DNA of 64,000 bases, from the NCBI GenBank assembly GCA_900767715.1, contig CAAGAD010000009.1:1-64000 (forward strand), read 5' to 3'. The position numbers and the translations under genes were made by a program. A model generated the notes under the pieces. That model was not told the origin of the DNA and did not search any database. It saw nothing but the letters and a program-made list of their open reading frames with translations. Shown piece after piece: positions 25,335-34,447 of the stretch (position 1 is the stretch's first letter; every line of letters begins with the position of its first letter). This stretch comes from Clostridia bacterium. GTDB taxonomy: Bacteria; Bacillota; Clostridia; Christensenellales; UBA1242.

Positions 25335-26644
25335 TGTTTAAGACGCTAGTAGAGGCCTTTAAGGTCAAAGAGGTTAGAAAAAAACTACTCTTTACCCTAT
25401 TATTATTGTTGATTTACCGCGTAGGTTGTTATCTTCCTGTGCCTGGTATCAGCACATCAGTCCTAAAAGATGGTGTTAGCGATAACACATTCTTGGGTCT
25501 ATTGAACAGCCTAAGCGGTGGTGCGCTCTCGATGGGTGCATTCCTAGCATTAGGTATCTCGCCTTATATTACGTCTAGCATTATTGTTCAGTTGCTTGCT
25601 GTCGCTATTCCTAGTTTGGAAAGATTATCAAAGGACGGCGAAAACGGCAAACGCAAAATCTCATTAATCACCAAAATAGTTGCACTCGTTTTGGCAGTGG
25701 CTCAGGCTACCGGTACTGTTATCGGTTTGGGCGCTGCTGACAGTGTTACAGGCATTCTCGCTGGTGCGCCAGTTTGGCTCACTTACACCTTCGTCATTTT
25801 GATGTTGGTTTGCGGTTCAATGCTAACTGTTTGGCTTGGAGAAAAGATAACCAGCATTGGCATTGGTAATGGCGTTTCATTACTAATCTTCGTTGGTTTG
25901 TTGTCTTCGGCTTGCACGGCTTTAATGAGCACATTCAAAGATATTTTCAGTGCGGACAAGGCTACTAGCACAACAGCCATCTGGCAGTTGGTATTGTTCC
26001 TTGTTGCGTTGCTAATAATTTTCGCTGCCATTGTATTCGTCGATGGTGCAGAAAGAAAAGTTAATGTTTCTTATGCGAAGCAAATGAAGGGTAGAAAAAT
26101 GTATGGCGGTTCGTCAAGTTGCATTCCTATCCGTGTTAACGCTAACGGCGTTATGCCTATCATCTTCGCAAGTTCAATTCTTACCTTCCCACAAGTTTTG
26201 TTCAGCATTTTCTGGCCAAGCAAAACTACTGGCTTTATCGGCTGGTGGTCAAAATGGCTAGGTGCGGGCAGTTGGGTGTATAGCATCGTACTTGCAGTAT
26301 TGATTTTGTTCTTCTCATTCTTCTATAATATGATTAGTTTCAATACTGATGATATCGCAAAACAGATTCAACAGAACGGTGGATTTATTCAGGGTATTCG
26401 TCCTGGTAAACCTACTAGTCAATATTTATCAAATATCTCAAAGAAGATTACACTATTCGGTGCAATATTCTTGGCATTGGTAGCACTCGTTCCAACCTTG
26501 ATTTTCAAAGGTATTGGCACATCAGGTTTGGTCAACGCATTCAGCGCGACTGGACTATTGATTGTGGTAAGTGTTGCATTGGAATTCAATAAATCATTGG
26601 AAGCACAACTTTTGATGAGAAATTATCGTGGATTCTTGAAATAG
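25334..26644 (+). CDS. secY: Protein translocase subunit SecY
   Basis: The channel-forming subunit of the Sec translocon: 436 residues with ten predicted membrane helices. Conserved features are the LLIYRVGCYLPVPGI first helix region, the plug area GGALSMGAFLALGISPYI, and the cytoplasmic loop with VNVSYAKQMKGRKMYGG, used in ribosome and SecA contact. It is coupled to rplO (TAATG). Confidence 0.98.
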   Translation: MFKTLVEAFKVKEVRKKLLFTLLLLLIYRVGCYLPVPGISTSVLKDGVSDNTFLGLLNSLSGGALSMGAFLALGISPYITSSIIVQLLAVAIPSLERLSKDGENGKRKISLITKIVALVLAVAQATGTVIGLGAADSVTGILAGAPVWLTYTFVILMLVCGSMLTVWLGEKITSIGIGNGVSLLIFVGLLSSACTALMSTFKDIFSADKATSTTAIWQLVLFLVALLIIFAAIVFVDGAERKVNVSYAKQMKGRKMYGGSSSCIPIRVNANGVMPIIFASSILTFPQVLFSIFWPSKTTGFIGWWSKWLGAGSWVYSIVLAVLILFFSFFYNMISFNTDDIAKQIQQNGGFIQGIRPGKPTSQYLSNISKKITLFGAIFLALVALVPTLIFKGIGTSGLVNAFSATGLLIVVSVALEFNKSLEAQLLMRNYRGFLK

Positions 26645-26652
26645 GAGTTTAA

Positions 26653-27276
26653 ATGAAGATTGTTTTATTAGGCGCACAAGGTTGTGGCAAAGGCACACAA
26701 GCAAAACTTATATGCAAAAAATATAACATTCCTCAAATCTCTACCGGAGATATGTTGAGAAGTTATGCTAGTCAAGATAGTGATTTTGGTCGCAAGATAA
26801 AAGCCACTATTGACGCTGGTAAACTTGTGAGTGATGAAATCATTTTGGCTATGCTAAAAGATAGAATCGCTCAAAAGGATTGTGAAAATGGCTTTATCTT
26901 GGACGGCGTTCCTAGAACGCTTTCCCAAGCCGAAGCGATTGCGCAATTCGTTGATGTAGATAAGGCTGTATTGATTGACGTTGACCCAGACAAGTTGGTT
27001 AGAAGACTTACCGGACGTCTTACGTGCAAGCAATGCGGTAACATAAGCCACATCGATTGGTCGAAAGGAAACAACTGCGAGAAGTGCGGTGGTGATTACA
27101 CCGTTCGCGCCGATGATGCAGACGAGAACGCAATTCGCGCCCGACTTTCCACTTATCACGAGAAAACTAAGCCAGTGGTAGAATACTATCGCGCGCTCGG
27201 CAAACTTCAAGTGATTGACGGCTCAAGAGATGTAAACGACGTGTTCGAAAATGTAGTAGAGGCTTTAAACAAATAA
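26653..27276 (+). CDS. adk: Adenylate kinase (zinc-lid type)
   Basis: Adk interconverts ATP, ADP and AMP. The 207-residue protein has the P-loop GAQGCGKGT (7-15), the NMP-site STGDMLR, the DGVPRTLSQAEA segment and a LID with CKQCG...CEKCGG that should bind zinc. The third residue of the usual DGFPR is Val here. It overlaps map by one base. Confidence 0.97.
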   Translation: MKIVLLGAQGCGKGTQAKLICKKYNIPQISTGDMLRSYASQDSDFGRKIKATIDAGKLVSDEIILAMLKDRIAQKDCENGFILDGVPRTLSQAEAIAQFVDVDKAVLIDVDPDKLVRRLTGRLTCKQCGNISHIDWSKGNNCEKCGGDYTVRADDADENAIRARLSTYHEKTKPVVEYYRALGKLQVIDGSRDVNDVFENVVEALNK

Positions 27277-28022
27277 TGAGTATCATTATCAAAACAGATA
27301 AAGAACTGGAACTAATACGCGTCGCTGGTAAAATCACTGGCGACGTGCTAAAAGTTTTGGAAAAAGAAATTTATGTCGGTCAAACGACAAACCGCCTTAA
27401 CGAAATTGCTATTGATTACATACGTTCGCAGGGTGGCGAGCCTAGTTGTCTAGGCTACGAAGGATTTCCGTTTGCAATTTGTGCATCAAAAAACGATGCA
27501 GTTGTGCACGGATTTTGTGATGACGAACCATTGAAAGATGGCGACATCATAACTATTGACGTCTGCGCCAATTATAAGGGTTACAATGGTGACGCAAGCA
27601 GAACTTTTGCTGTGGGCAATATCAGTCCGGAAGCAAAAAGACTGATTGAAATCACTGAAAAATCTTTTTGGGTTGGCATAGAAGGAATTAAGGACGGAAG
27701 CAAACTTGGTCATATCAGTGCCCGCATTCAGCAATTCGTGGAAGAAAATGGTTATTCCATTGTTCGCGAAATGGCTGGTCACGGCATAGGCAAAGATTTG
27801 CACGAAGACCCAATAATTCCAAACTACGGCAGATATAATGCGGGTCCAATTTTGCGTAAAAATATGGTTATCGCCGTTGAGCCTATGGTTAATATGGGAC
27901 AAAGGCAGGTCTATTTGGACGATAATGGCTGGACTATTCGCACAAAAGATGGCAAATATGCTGCTCATTACGAAAATACCTTAATAATATGCGAAAATGG
28001 TGTTGAAATAATTACAATTTAG
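27276..28022 (+). CDS. map: Methionine aminopeptidase, type I
   Basis: Removes the N-terminal Met from new proteins. The 248-residue protein has the pita-bread fold motifs: HGFCDDEPLKDGDIITIDV with the metal Asp, NGDASRTFAVG with the second Asp, GHGIGKDLHEDP with the metal His, and EPMV and HYENT with metal Glu residues. There is no N-terminal zinc-finger extension. Confidence 0.97.
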   Translation: MSIIIKTDKELELIRVAGKITGDVLKVLEKEIYVGQTTNRLNEIAIDYIRSQGGEPSCLGYEGFPFAICASKNDAVVHGFCDDEPLKDGDIITIDVCANYKGYNGDASRTFAVGNISPEAKRLIEITEKSFWVGIEGIKDGSKLGHISARIQQFVEENGYSIVREMAGHGIGKDLHEDPIIPNYGRYNAGPILRKNMVIAVEPMVNMGQRQVYLDDNGWTIRTKDGKYAAHYENTLIICENGVEIITI

Positions 28023-28029
28023 GTGTATA

Positions 28030-28293
28030 ATGAAAAAGACAATTTGCATAGGCGATGCGGTGCAATCCATACAAGGCCGTGACACAGGCAAGGTTTACAT
28101 AGTACTTAATGTAGACTGCGACTATGTAAGACTCGCTAATGGCTTTGATAAGCATTGTAATTCACCGAAAAAAAAGAACGTTAAACACGTTAGACTGATT
28201 AAGTCGGGCGTGCTTGACCCACTCACTATTAAATCGGCGACTGATTTGAACGCAAAATTGCACTTTGTGGTCGCTCAAATAAAGGGGAACTAA
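28030..28293 (+). CDS. KOW-domain RNA-binding protein
   Basis: An 87-residue KOW protein (GDAVQSIQGRDTGKVYIVLNV) like those often found between map and infA in clostridia. The family is sometimes called L14e/L27-like. Presumably it binds rRNA or ribosomes, but its role is not established. It is 7 bases after map and directly abuts infA. Confidence 0.88.
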   Translation: MKKTICIGDAVQSIQGRDTGKVYIVLNVDCDYVRLANGFDKHCNSPKKKNVKHVRLIKSGVLDPLTIKSATDLNAKLHFVVAQIKGN

Positions 28294-28515
28294 ATGTCAA
28301 AAGAAGATGTGATTGAAACCGAAGGCGAAATTGTCGAAGCATTGGGCAATGGTGCCTTTAAAGTCAAAATTGTAACTGGGCAAATTATTACCGCTTACAT
28401 TTCTGGCAAACTTAGATTGCATTACATTAGGGTCATTGAAGGCGACAAAGTGCGCATTGAAATGAGTCCTTATGACCTCACAAAAGGTCGTATCACTTGG
28501 CGTGATAAAAACTAA
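28294..28515 (+). CDS. infA: Translation initiation factor IF-1
   Basis: A 73-residue OB-fold IF-1: EGEIVEALGNGAFKVKI, HYIRVIEGDKVRIEMSPYDLTKGRITW. It blocks the A site during initiation. It begins one base after the KOW gene stop, so translation is coupled. Confidence 0.98.
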   Translation: MSKEDVIETEGEIVEALGNGAFKVKIVTGQIITAYISGKLRLHYIRVIEGDKVRIEMSPYDLTKGRITWRDKN

Positions 28516-28527
28516 AAGGAGAAAAGT

Positions 28528-28641
28528 ATGAAAGTAAGACCATCAGTTAAGAAAATGTGTCCTAAATGCAAAATAATCAAGCGTGAAGGCGTGGTTATGT
28601 GCATCTGCGAAAATCCTAAACACAAACAAAGACAAGGTTAG
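28528..28641 (+). CDS. rpmJ: 50S ribosomal protein L36
   Basis: A 37-residue zinc-type L36 read directly from the sequence: MKVRPSVKKMCPKCK at the start, then ICENPKHKQRQG at the end. Zinc ligands C11, C14, C27 and H32 are present; C25 is an extra Cys. RBS AAAGGAG precedes the ATG. Position between infA and rpsM is canonical. Confidence 0.97.
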   Translation: MKVRPSVKKMCPKCKIIKREGVVMCICENPKHKQRQG

Positions 28642-28711
28642 GAATCAACGCTTCTGCTCGCGGCAAAATGGCAGAATCGATTTTATATAAAATTTTTAAG
28701 GAGAAATTAAA

Positions 28712-29080
28712 ATGGCTCGTATTTCCGGTGTGGATTTACCAAATGACAAGAGAGTTGAAATCGGCTTGACATACATTTATGGTATCGGCAGAGTTAAGTC
28801 AAATGAAATTTTGGCTGCTACTGGCGTTAACCCTGATACTCGTGTTAAAGATTTGTCAGAAAGCGATATTGCGGCTCTCCGTACTTACATTGATAAGAAT
28901 ATGACTGTTGAAGGCGAACTTCGCAGAGATGTTTCTATGAACATCAAAAGACTAAAAGAAATTGGTTGTTATCGTGGCATTAGACACCGTAACAATCTTC
29001 CAGTACGCGGTCAACGTACTAGAACGAATTCTCGTACACGCAAGGGTCCAAGAAAGACTATTGCTAACAAGAAGAAGTAA
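28712..29080 (+). CDS. rpsM: 30S ribosomal protein S13
   Basis: A 122-residue S13, which contacts the P-site tRNA and L5. ARISGVDLPNDKRVEIGLTYIYGIG (key part GVDLPNDKRVEIGLTYIYGIG shortened to IYGIG) and the tail RGQRTRTNSRTRKGPR are diagnostic. Confidence 0.98.
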   Translation: MARISGVDLPNDKRVEIGLTYIYGIGRVKSNEILAATGVNPDTRVKDLSESDIAALRTYIDKNMTVEGELRRDVSMNIKRLKEIGCYRGIRHRNNLPVRGQRTRTNSRTRKGPRKTIANKKK

Positions 29081-29093
29081 GGAGTAAAAAAGT

Positions 29094-29501
29094 ATGGCAA
29101 CAACTAATATGAAAAAAGACTCACCTAAGACCAGAAGACGTAAAGTGACTAAGAATATTGGACACGGCGCTTGCCACATTCAATGTTCTTTCAACAACAC
29201 TATCGTTACTTTCACTGATGACGCTGGCAACGCTGTTAGCGCTAGCAGTGCTGGTGCACTAGGTTTTAGAGGTTCTAAAAAGAATACTCCATTTGCTGCT
29301 CAAAGCGCAGTTGAAACTGCTGCCAAGATAGCAAAGGAAAACGGCATTAATGCTGTTGATGTTTACATCAAAGGACCAGGCAGTGGTCGTGAAGCTGCCA
29401 TTCGTGCAATAGGAGCTGCTGAAATAGGCGTTACTATGATTAAAGACGTTTCACCTATCCCTCACAATGGTTGCAGACCTCCTAAGAGAAGAAGAGTATA
29501 G
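29094..29501 (+). CDS. rpsK: 30S ribosomal protein S11
   Basis: A 135-residue S11 of the platform. Conserved HIQCSFNNTIVTFTD, PGSGREAAIRAI and C-terminal PHNGCRPPKRRRV are present. Confidence 0.98.
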   Translation: MATTNMKKDSPKTRRRKVTKNIGHGACHIQCSFNNTIVTFTDDAGNAVSASSAGALGFRGSKKNTPFAAQSAVETAAKIAKENGINAVDVYIKGPGSGREAAIRAIGAAEIGVTMIKDVSPIPHNGCRPPKRRRV

Positions 29502-29519
29502 TAAGGAGATAATTAGATT

Positions 29520-30140
29520 ATGGCAAAATATACAGAAGCTGATTGTCGTCAATGCCGTAGATCAGGTTGCAAACTTTTCCTAAAAGGCGAAAAGTGTGTT
29601 TCTGGCAAATGTCCTTTTGACAAACGTCCAACTGTTCCTGGTCAACACGGTGCTGCTAGACATAAAATTAGTGAATATGGCTTGCAACTTGCTGAAAAGC
29701 AAAAAGTTAAGAAAGCCTATGGTATGCAGGAACGCCAATTCCGCATATTCTACGAAAAGGCTGCCAATGCAAAGGGTTCTACTGGTGAAAACCTTTTGAG
29801 AATGTTGGAATGCAGACTCGATAACGTCGTTTATCGTATGGGACTTGGTTCTTCAAGAGCAGAAAGCCGTCAAAACGTTAACCACAGACATATCGCAGTT
29901 AATGGTAAGACTGTAAACATTCCTTCTTACCAAGTTAAAGTTGGTGATGTGATTTCTGTTAGAGAAAACAAGCAAGACCTTGAACAATACAAAGCATTGA
30001 AGGGTGTTAAACTTGTTACTCCAAAATGGATTGAGTACGATAGCAATAAATTGACAGGTAAAATCATTGCATTGCCTTTGCGTGATGACATTGATATGAA
30101 TATTCAAGAACACTTGATTGTCGAATTGTATAGTAGATAA
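29520..30140 (+). CDS. rpsD: 30S ribosomal protein S4 (zinc type)
   Basis: A 206-residue S4, a primary 16S binder and usual repressor of the alpha operon. It has an N-terminal four-Cys zinc motif (CRQCRR, CKLFLKGEKC, CPF), then EKQKVKKAYGMQERQFR and the S4 RNA-binding domain RLDNVVYRMG. Confidence 0.98.
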   Translation: MAKYTEADCRQCRRSGCKLFLKGEKCVSGKCPFDKRPTVPGQHGAARHKISEYGLQLAEKQKVKKAYGMQERQFRIFYEKAANAKGSTGENLLRMLECRLDNVVYRMGLGSSRAESRQNVNHRHIAVNGKTVNIPSYQVKVGDVISVRENKQDLEQYKALKGVKLVTPKWIEYDSNKLTGKIIALPLRDDIDMNIQEHLIVELYSR

Positions 30141-30156
30141 TAGGAGGGGACTATTT

Positions 30157-31107
30157 ATGATGGAAATCGAGAAACCAAGAATCAGTTTTGTAGAAAGAGA
30201 CAACGGCGCAAAGGCTACCATTACTGTTGAACCTTTGGAAAAAGGCTTCGGCATTACTATTGGTAATAGTTTGCGTAGAGTGCTACTTTCTAGCCTTCCT
30301 GGCACTGCTGTTCGTGGCATCAAAATAAAAAATGTATTGCACGAATTCTCGGCTATTCATGGCGTAACAGAAGATGTTACTGATATAGTCTTGAATCTTA
30401 AATCTTTGGCTTTAAGGTCATCAAATGACAGCGCTAATTTCTGCACAACTCTCCGTTTGCACAAATATGGCCCTTGCGAAGTCTATGCAAGAGATATTGA
30501 ACCAAACGACCAAGTAGATGTATTGAACCCAGATTTGTACATCTGCACTTTGGAAGAAAAAGCAGAAATTGATATGCAGTTGTTTGTTGGCAACGGCAGA
30601 GGTTATGTTCCAAGCCCTGAAAACAAGGACTTTGTGAATGAAGTGGATTACATTCCTATCGATTCAATTTTCTCTCCTGTAAAGAAAGTGAATTATGACG
30701 TCCAAACTGCCCGTGTGGGTCAAAGAATGGACTTTGATAAATTGGTTATTGATGTGGAAACCAACGGTACTGCTACCGTTAAGGAAATTATCGCATTGAG
30801 CGCCAAACTCATCAATGACTATATGTCATTGTTCATTGAGCAAGTTGAAAATATGGCTGGTTGCAAGATTTTGGTTGACCGTAAGGAAGACGAACAATCT
30901 CGTTTGTTCGAAAAGCCTATCGAAGACCTTGAATTGAGCGTTCGCAGTTACAACTGCTTGAAACGTGCAGGCATCAACACGATTGGTGAACTTTTGAAAA
31001 AATCTCGTAGCGAGATGGCAAAAGTTCGTAATATGGGTGCAAAATCATTAGAAGAAGTTATCAATAAAATTGAATCTCTTGGATTCAACGTTACTGATAA
31101 TGAGTAA
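30157..31107 (+). CDS. rpoA: RNA polymerase alpha subunit
   Basis: A 316-residue alpha subunit. The N-terminal dimerisation domain has GFGITIGNSLRRVLLSSLPG; the C-terminal domain that contacts DNA and activators has LELSVRSYNCLKRAGINTIGEL (key part SVRSYNCLKRAGI). ATG 30157 is supported by AGGAGG nine bases upstream; the frame extends further upstream without support. Confidence 0.98.
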   Translation: MMEIEKPRISFVERDNGAKATITVEPLEKGFGITIGNSLRRVLLSSLPGTAVRGIKIKNVLHEFSAIHGVTEDVTDIVLNLKSLALRSSNDSANFCTTLRLHKYGPCEVYARDIEPNDQVDVLNPDLYICTLEEKAEIDMQLFVGNGRGYVPSPENKDFVNEVDYIPIDSIFSPVKKVNYDVQTARVGQRMDFDKLVIDVETNGTATVKEIIALSAKLINDYMSLFIEQVENMAGCKILVDRKEDEQSRLFEKPIEDLELSVRSYNCLKRAGINTIGELLKKSRSEMAKVRNMGAKSLEEVINKIESLGFNVTDNE

Positions 31108-31117
31108 GGAGTAATTT

Positions 31118-31630
31118 ATGGCACAAATTAAGAGATTGGGTCGTCCTAGCAAAGAACGTAACGCAATCACTCGTAACCAAGCGACTGATTTGTTGTGGTT
31201 GGGTAAAATCACTACTACTGTTGCAAAGGCTAAGGCACTTCGCTCATACGCAGAAAAGATTTTAACTTTGGCTATCAATAGTTACGAAGATACAGTTAAG
31301 ACTCAAAAGACAGTCGTTGACGAAAAGGGCAACAAGGTTGTTACTGACGTTATCAACGACGGTCCAAAGAAGTTGGCTGCTCGTCGTCAAATTATGTCAA
31401 AACTTTATACTGTTAAAGAAAAGCGCTTAAAGGGTGAGACTAAGGAAGCATTTATCGCTCGTACTGAAAAGATTAAGAATCCTTTGATTGAAAAAATCTT
31501 CAACGTTTATGCTCCTAAGTATGCAACTCGTGCTAAGGAACTTGGTCAAGGTGGCGGTTACACTCGTATCGTTAAACTTGGTCTTCGCAAAGGCGACGCT
31601 GCCGAAATGGCAATCATCGAATTAGTATAA
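31118..31630 (+). CDS. rplQ: 50S ribosomal protein L17, extended form
   Basis: L17 lies near the tunnel exit. This copy is 170 residues where about 115-130 is usual. The first ~55 residues (LGRPSKERNAITRNQATDLLWLGKITTT) and the C-terminal GGGYTRIVKLGLRKGDAAEMAIIEL match L17; the extra length is a charged insertion in between. It is the last gene of the superoperon. Confidence 0.95.
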   Translation: MAQIKRLGRPSKERNAITRNQATDLLWLGKITTTVAKAKALRSYAEKILTLAINSYEDTVKTQKTVVDEKGNKVVTDVINDGPKKLAARRQIMSKLYTVKEKRLKGETKEAFIARTEKIKNPLIEKIFNVYAPKYATRAKELGQGGGYTRIVKLGLRKGDAAEMAIIELV

Positions 31631-31635
31631 TTAAA

Positions 31636-31657
31636 AAAACACCACACGGTGTTTTTT
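31636..31657. terminator. Terminator of the ribosomal superoperon
   Basis: AAAACACC/GGTGTTTT stem with a four-base loop and seven T. The left A-run also allows use by the converging HNH gene. Confidence 0.9.
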
Positions 31658-31678
31658 TGTTGTCACATTTAATTTGTA

Positions 31679-32497
31679 TTAGTAGTTATTTGACTTGTTT
31701 TTATTACATCTTCTACAGAGCGTTTGAAGATTATTAAATTCACTTTTTCCACCTTTTGAAATTGGCTTTATGTGGTCTATTTCCAAAATGTCATCATTCT
31801 CGTCGCGACCACATATTTGACATCTATATCCATCACGTTCATAAATAGCGAAGCGCATTTTGTTGGACACTTTTCCTCTTTCTATTCGACAAATTGAATT
31901 CCAAATCTCTTTGGCATTAAAGAAATCTCTATTTTTATTTTCCAATCTTTTTATTAATGTTTCAATCTGCTCAATAGAAAAACTTTCACTCTTTGAATCA
32001 TAAACATATCCATTTATGTTTGAACAATACAAAGTTACATTAATTGATAGATTTGTTTTTGGGTATAATTGTAACCGGTTAAAAGATTGATATTCAATGT
32101 CTATCAGTTTATTATAGTTTAAATTTCCGTGTGATTGCGAGAACTGCCCGAATTTTTGAATTTTCGACAACTCATTTTTGTATTTAGCAAAATTATCAGC
32201 ATTATATTGTACACTTTTTATGGCTTTTTTAACGTCATATTGCATAAATTGTAATTGATAAATTAAATAGTCTTCGCACGAAATGTTGTTATAATTTGCT
32301 TCGTTGTCATAGGTGTATTTTTGGTCAAACGTCTGTATGCTGTTGCAAAAATCGTATTTGTGGTTTATCTCACTTAATCGTTTTAAACTAATACTATTGT
32401 TTTTGACAAACTCGTAATATTTATATCTTTGATTTTTGAAATATACGACTGCTATAATCGCTAATATACTACATATGATAGCAATAATTATGCCCAT
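31679..32497 (-). CDS. Membrane-anchored HNH endonuclease-like protein
   Basis: A 272-residue protein with a single N-terminal membrane helix (IIIAIICSILAIIAVVYF), a middle region of about 150 residues, and a C-terminal HNH nuclease domain: CQICG at 226-230, EIDHIKPISKGG at 239-250 and CRRCNK at 261-266 give the metal-binding Cys and the catalytic DH. The middle region (about 35-190), ending SESFSIEQIETLIKRLENK, resembles residues 180-335 of the protein at 33113, so two neighbours seem to share a domain. AT-rich composition contrasts with the ribosomal genes. A nuclease tethered to the membrane next to a GIY-YIG-like protein suggests a role against incoming DNA, but that is inference. Confidence 0.82.
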   Translation of the reverse strand: MGIIIAIICSILAIIAVVYFKNQRYKYYEFVKNNSISLKRLSEINHKYDFCNSIQTFDQKYTYDNEANYNNISCEDYLIYQLQFMQYDVKKAIKSVQYNADNFAKYKNELSKIQKFGQFSQSHGNLNYNKLIDIEYQSFNRLQLYPKTNLSINVTLYCSNINGYVYDSKSESFSIEQIETLIKRLENKNRDFFNAKEIWNSICRIERGKVSNKMRFAIYERDGYRCQICGRDENDDILEIDHIKPISKGGKSEFNNLQTLCRRCNKNKSNNY

Positions 32498-32615
32498 ACT
32501 ATCTCCTGTAACTAAATTAATTATATCATATACAGAGATATTTTGTTCGATTTTATCAACGATTTTATAAAACTAGTTGTGTTTTTGTTTGGTATTTGAT
32601 ATACTATACCTAGTT

Positions 32616-32681
32616 ATGAAACTAAAATATTTATTGTGGTTCGCAATTATCGTTATCGTTGCCAGCATAATGCTAGCCTAA
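32616..32681 (+). CDS. Possible 21-residue hydrophobic peptide
   Basis: An ATG-started frame encodes MKLKYLLWFAIIVIVAS followed by IMLA and a stop: two Lys and then one membrane-length segment. A TATACT (32600-32605) with weak TTGTGT 17 bases upstream would start RNA within a few bases of the ATG, with no ribosome site. It resembles small hydrophobic toxin-like or membrane peptides, but could be chance. Confidence 0.25.
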   Translation: MKLKYLLWFAIIVIVASIMLA

Positions 32682-32702
32682 TTTTTATTGTGTCATAATC
32701 TT

Positions 32703-32723
32703 GGAGAGATGTCTGAGTGGTCG
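32703..32723 (+). repeat. Truncated 5' copy of tRNA-Ser
   Basis: These 21 bases are identical to the first 21 bases of the tRNA-Ser at 32890 (acceptor strand and part of the D-arm). The match stops abruptly after GGTCG. It looks like a broken second tRNA-Ser or a 5' target duplication. Confidence 0.85.
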
Positions 32724-32889
32724 GCGTCGCAAAGAACACTCGTCGCGGTTTGCTAGACACAAATTGTGCAACTCGCTCGTTTGCTCCTTTTCCCACTTCG
32801 TGCCAGCGCTCGTGGGAGCCCTGAGTCACTTTCGACCTTCTATGGTTAATAGTGAGTCAACCTACAAGTTTAATTTATTATCTAAATAT
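32724..32889. repeat. GC-richer dyad-containing insert between tRNA-Ser copies
   Basis: This stretch separates the 21-base tRNA fragment from the intact gene. It contains TCCCAC/GTGGGA and other short stems, and at about 32825-32835 the inverted sequence CACTTTCGACC, which is the reverse complement of GGTCGAAAGTG in the tRNA D-arm. No gene is seen in it. Confidence 0.5.
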
Positions 32890-32977
32890 GGAGAGATGTC
32901 TGAGTGGTCGAAAGTGCACGCTTGGAAAGCGTGTGTAGTGAAAGCTACCGCAGGTTCGAATCCTGTTCTCTCCGCCA
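32890..32977 (+). tRNA. tRNA-Ser (GGA)
   Basis: Acceptor GGAGAGA pairs with TCTCTCC, the discriminator is G and the CCA is encoded. The anticodon loop TTGGAAA gives anticodon GGA (32924-32926). The long variable arm (GTAGTGAAAGCTACC) and the T-loop TTCGAAT are typical of serine tRNA. Confidence 0.97.
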
Positions 32978-33112
32978 TCGTACTTAGTTTTGTTAATCAA
33001 AAAAACGTTACATTACTAGCTTGAAATTATTTTGAATAGGTAATTTGCTCAAATAGCGTTTATTTGAGTATTTGTTATGTAATCATAGAATAAATATCTG
33101 GAGAAACAAAGG

Positions 33113-34429
33113 ATGCTTTTAGATACAGTTAACAATGAACCTTATGCACTTATTATAATAGCAATTATAGTAGTAATGGTAATTGCTTGCAGTAGAGCAG
33201 TTAATAGGGATCGGGATAGTATTACCAAAACAAAAACTGACGAACAAATTTTGTCGTGGAGTAAGGCGAATATCTTTACAAAGGAAAAAGCCTCGTATGA
33301 TGCCAAAATAAAATTTAAAGATTCGTCGGCAAAAACCAAAGCACATTATGCTGAGATACAAAAGTATAAGTATAAAAAAATGTTAACAATGGTAGCCTCT
33401 TTCTTTTTTGGTTTTGGGTTTATATGTTTTATTCTTTATTCTTTGTATAGTCAAAAAATCACATTATATTTTGGCATAGGTTCCTTGGTTTGCACGAGTG
33501 TCATACTTATAGTTTTTGTTTGTTTATTGTTTCGCAATATTGATAAGTTAGCATTTCAAGCAATGCAAACTGAGTTGAAAAAATTTTATGCGAGTTTAAA
33601 CGATGATAAATACAAAGATTATTGTAGACAAGTTGTGGCAAAGAGCGATATGTATAAAGCAATAATCGCGTTAAACCAAAAGTTTGTATTCGATTACAAT
33701 ATCTGTGCTAACGATGAATTTGACTACGATCTCAATAGCAAAAGTAAATTGGATAATTATAATTATGATAAGGCAATTGTAGACATTATAGATGAAGATA
33801 TTGATTATTATTCTTCGTTGGACTCAGTTTATAAAAAGAACATAAAAATGTACAATAAATATCTAGAAGAATATCTAAAATTGGAAAACTATGAATCTAG
33901 ATCTAGCGTTGCAGATATAACCGATATGCCTTATGAATTGTTTAACTATATTGAAAAACAATTATTTAAGCAATCGATAAAGAAAAAGATAGAAGAGCCT
34001 ACAATAACCATAAATATAGAATATACGAGTCCATCAGGCAGAAATTATTATAATGATAGTCAGACATTCTCTTTAGAAGAAATTAATGGAATAATAGAAC
34101 AGCGTGAAGAAGAAATCGCTGAATACGAAAGACAAGAAGAAATCAAAAGAGCCAAGAAAGAAGAACAAAAGAAAAAAGAAAAAAAATTGAGAGATCTGAC
34201 CAAACTAGAAAAACAAATTATAGAAAGAGAACGAGAAATTGCATTGAGAGAACAAGAATTTAAAAAGGCAACCCAAGGACACATTTATTCTGCTGATCAA
34301 ACCGTTAGACAGGAAAATGCGCATAGTTCCAAATCGAAATTTGATAGTTTAAATGAATTAAGACTGCAATTTGAAATGGGAAATATATCAAAAGATGAAT
34401 ATGACAAGTTACGTAGAGAATTATTATAA
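33113..34429 (+). CDS. Membrane protein with coiled coil and SHOCT-like C-terminus
   Basis: A 438-residue protein with three hydrophobic segments (about 11-28, 89-111, 119-141). A cytoplasmic region (about 180-335) resembles the middle of the HNH protein at 31679: YNDSQTFSLEEINGIIEQRE aligns with that protein's SESFSIEQIETLIKRLE. A strongly charged coiled coil follows (330-385), then a C-terminal ~30 residues (DSLNELRLQFEMGNISKDEY) of the SHOCT type, a short oligomerisation motif. The next gene starts 18 bases later, so they are probably co-transcribed. The family is otherwise unknown to me. Confidence 0.75.
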   Translation: MLLDTVNNEPYALIIIAIIVVMVIACSRAVNRDRDSITKTKTDEQILSWSKANIFTKEKASYDAKIKFKDSSAKTKAHYAEIQKYKYKKMLTMVASFFFGFGFICFILYSLYSQKITLYFGIGSLVCTSVILIVFVCLLFRNIDKLAFQAMQTELKKFYASLNDDKYKDYCRQVVAKSDMYKAIIALNQKFVFDYNICANDEFDYDLNSKSKLDNYNYDKAIVDIIDEDIDYYSSLDSVYKKNIKMYNKYLEEYLKLENYESRSSVADITDMPYELFNYIEKQLFKQSIKKKIEEPTITINIEYTSPSGRNYYNDSQTFSLEEINGIIEQREEEIAEYERQEEIKRAKKEEQKKKEKKLRDLTKLEKQIIEREREIALREQEFKKATQGHIYSADQTVRQENAHSSKSKFDSLNELRLQFEMGNISKDEYDKLRRELL

Positions 34430-34447
34430 GGATAGATAAAAAGTTGT

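Noticed and set aside
32701..33024. 107-residue frame covering the tRNA-Ser region
   Set aside because: It reads through a tRNA gene and its truncated copy, so coding is very unlikely.
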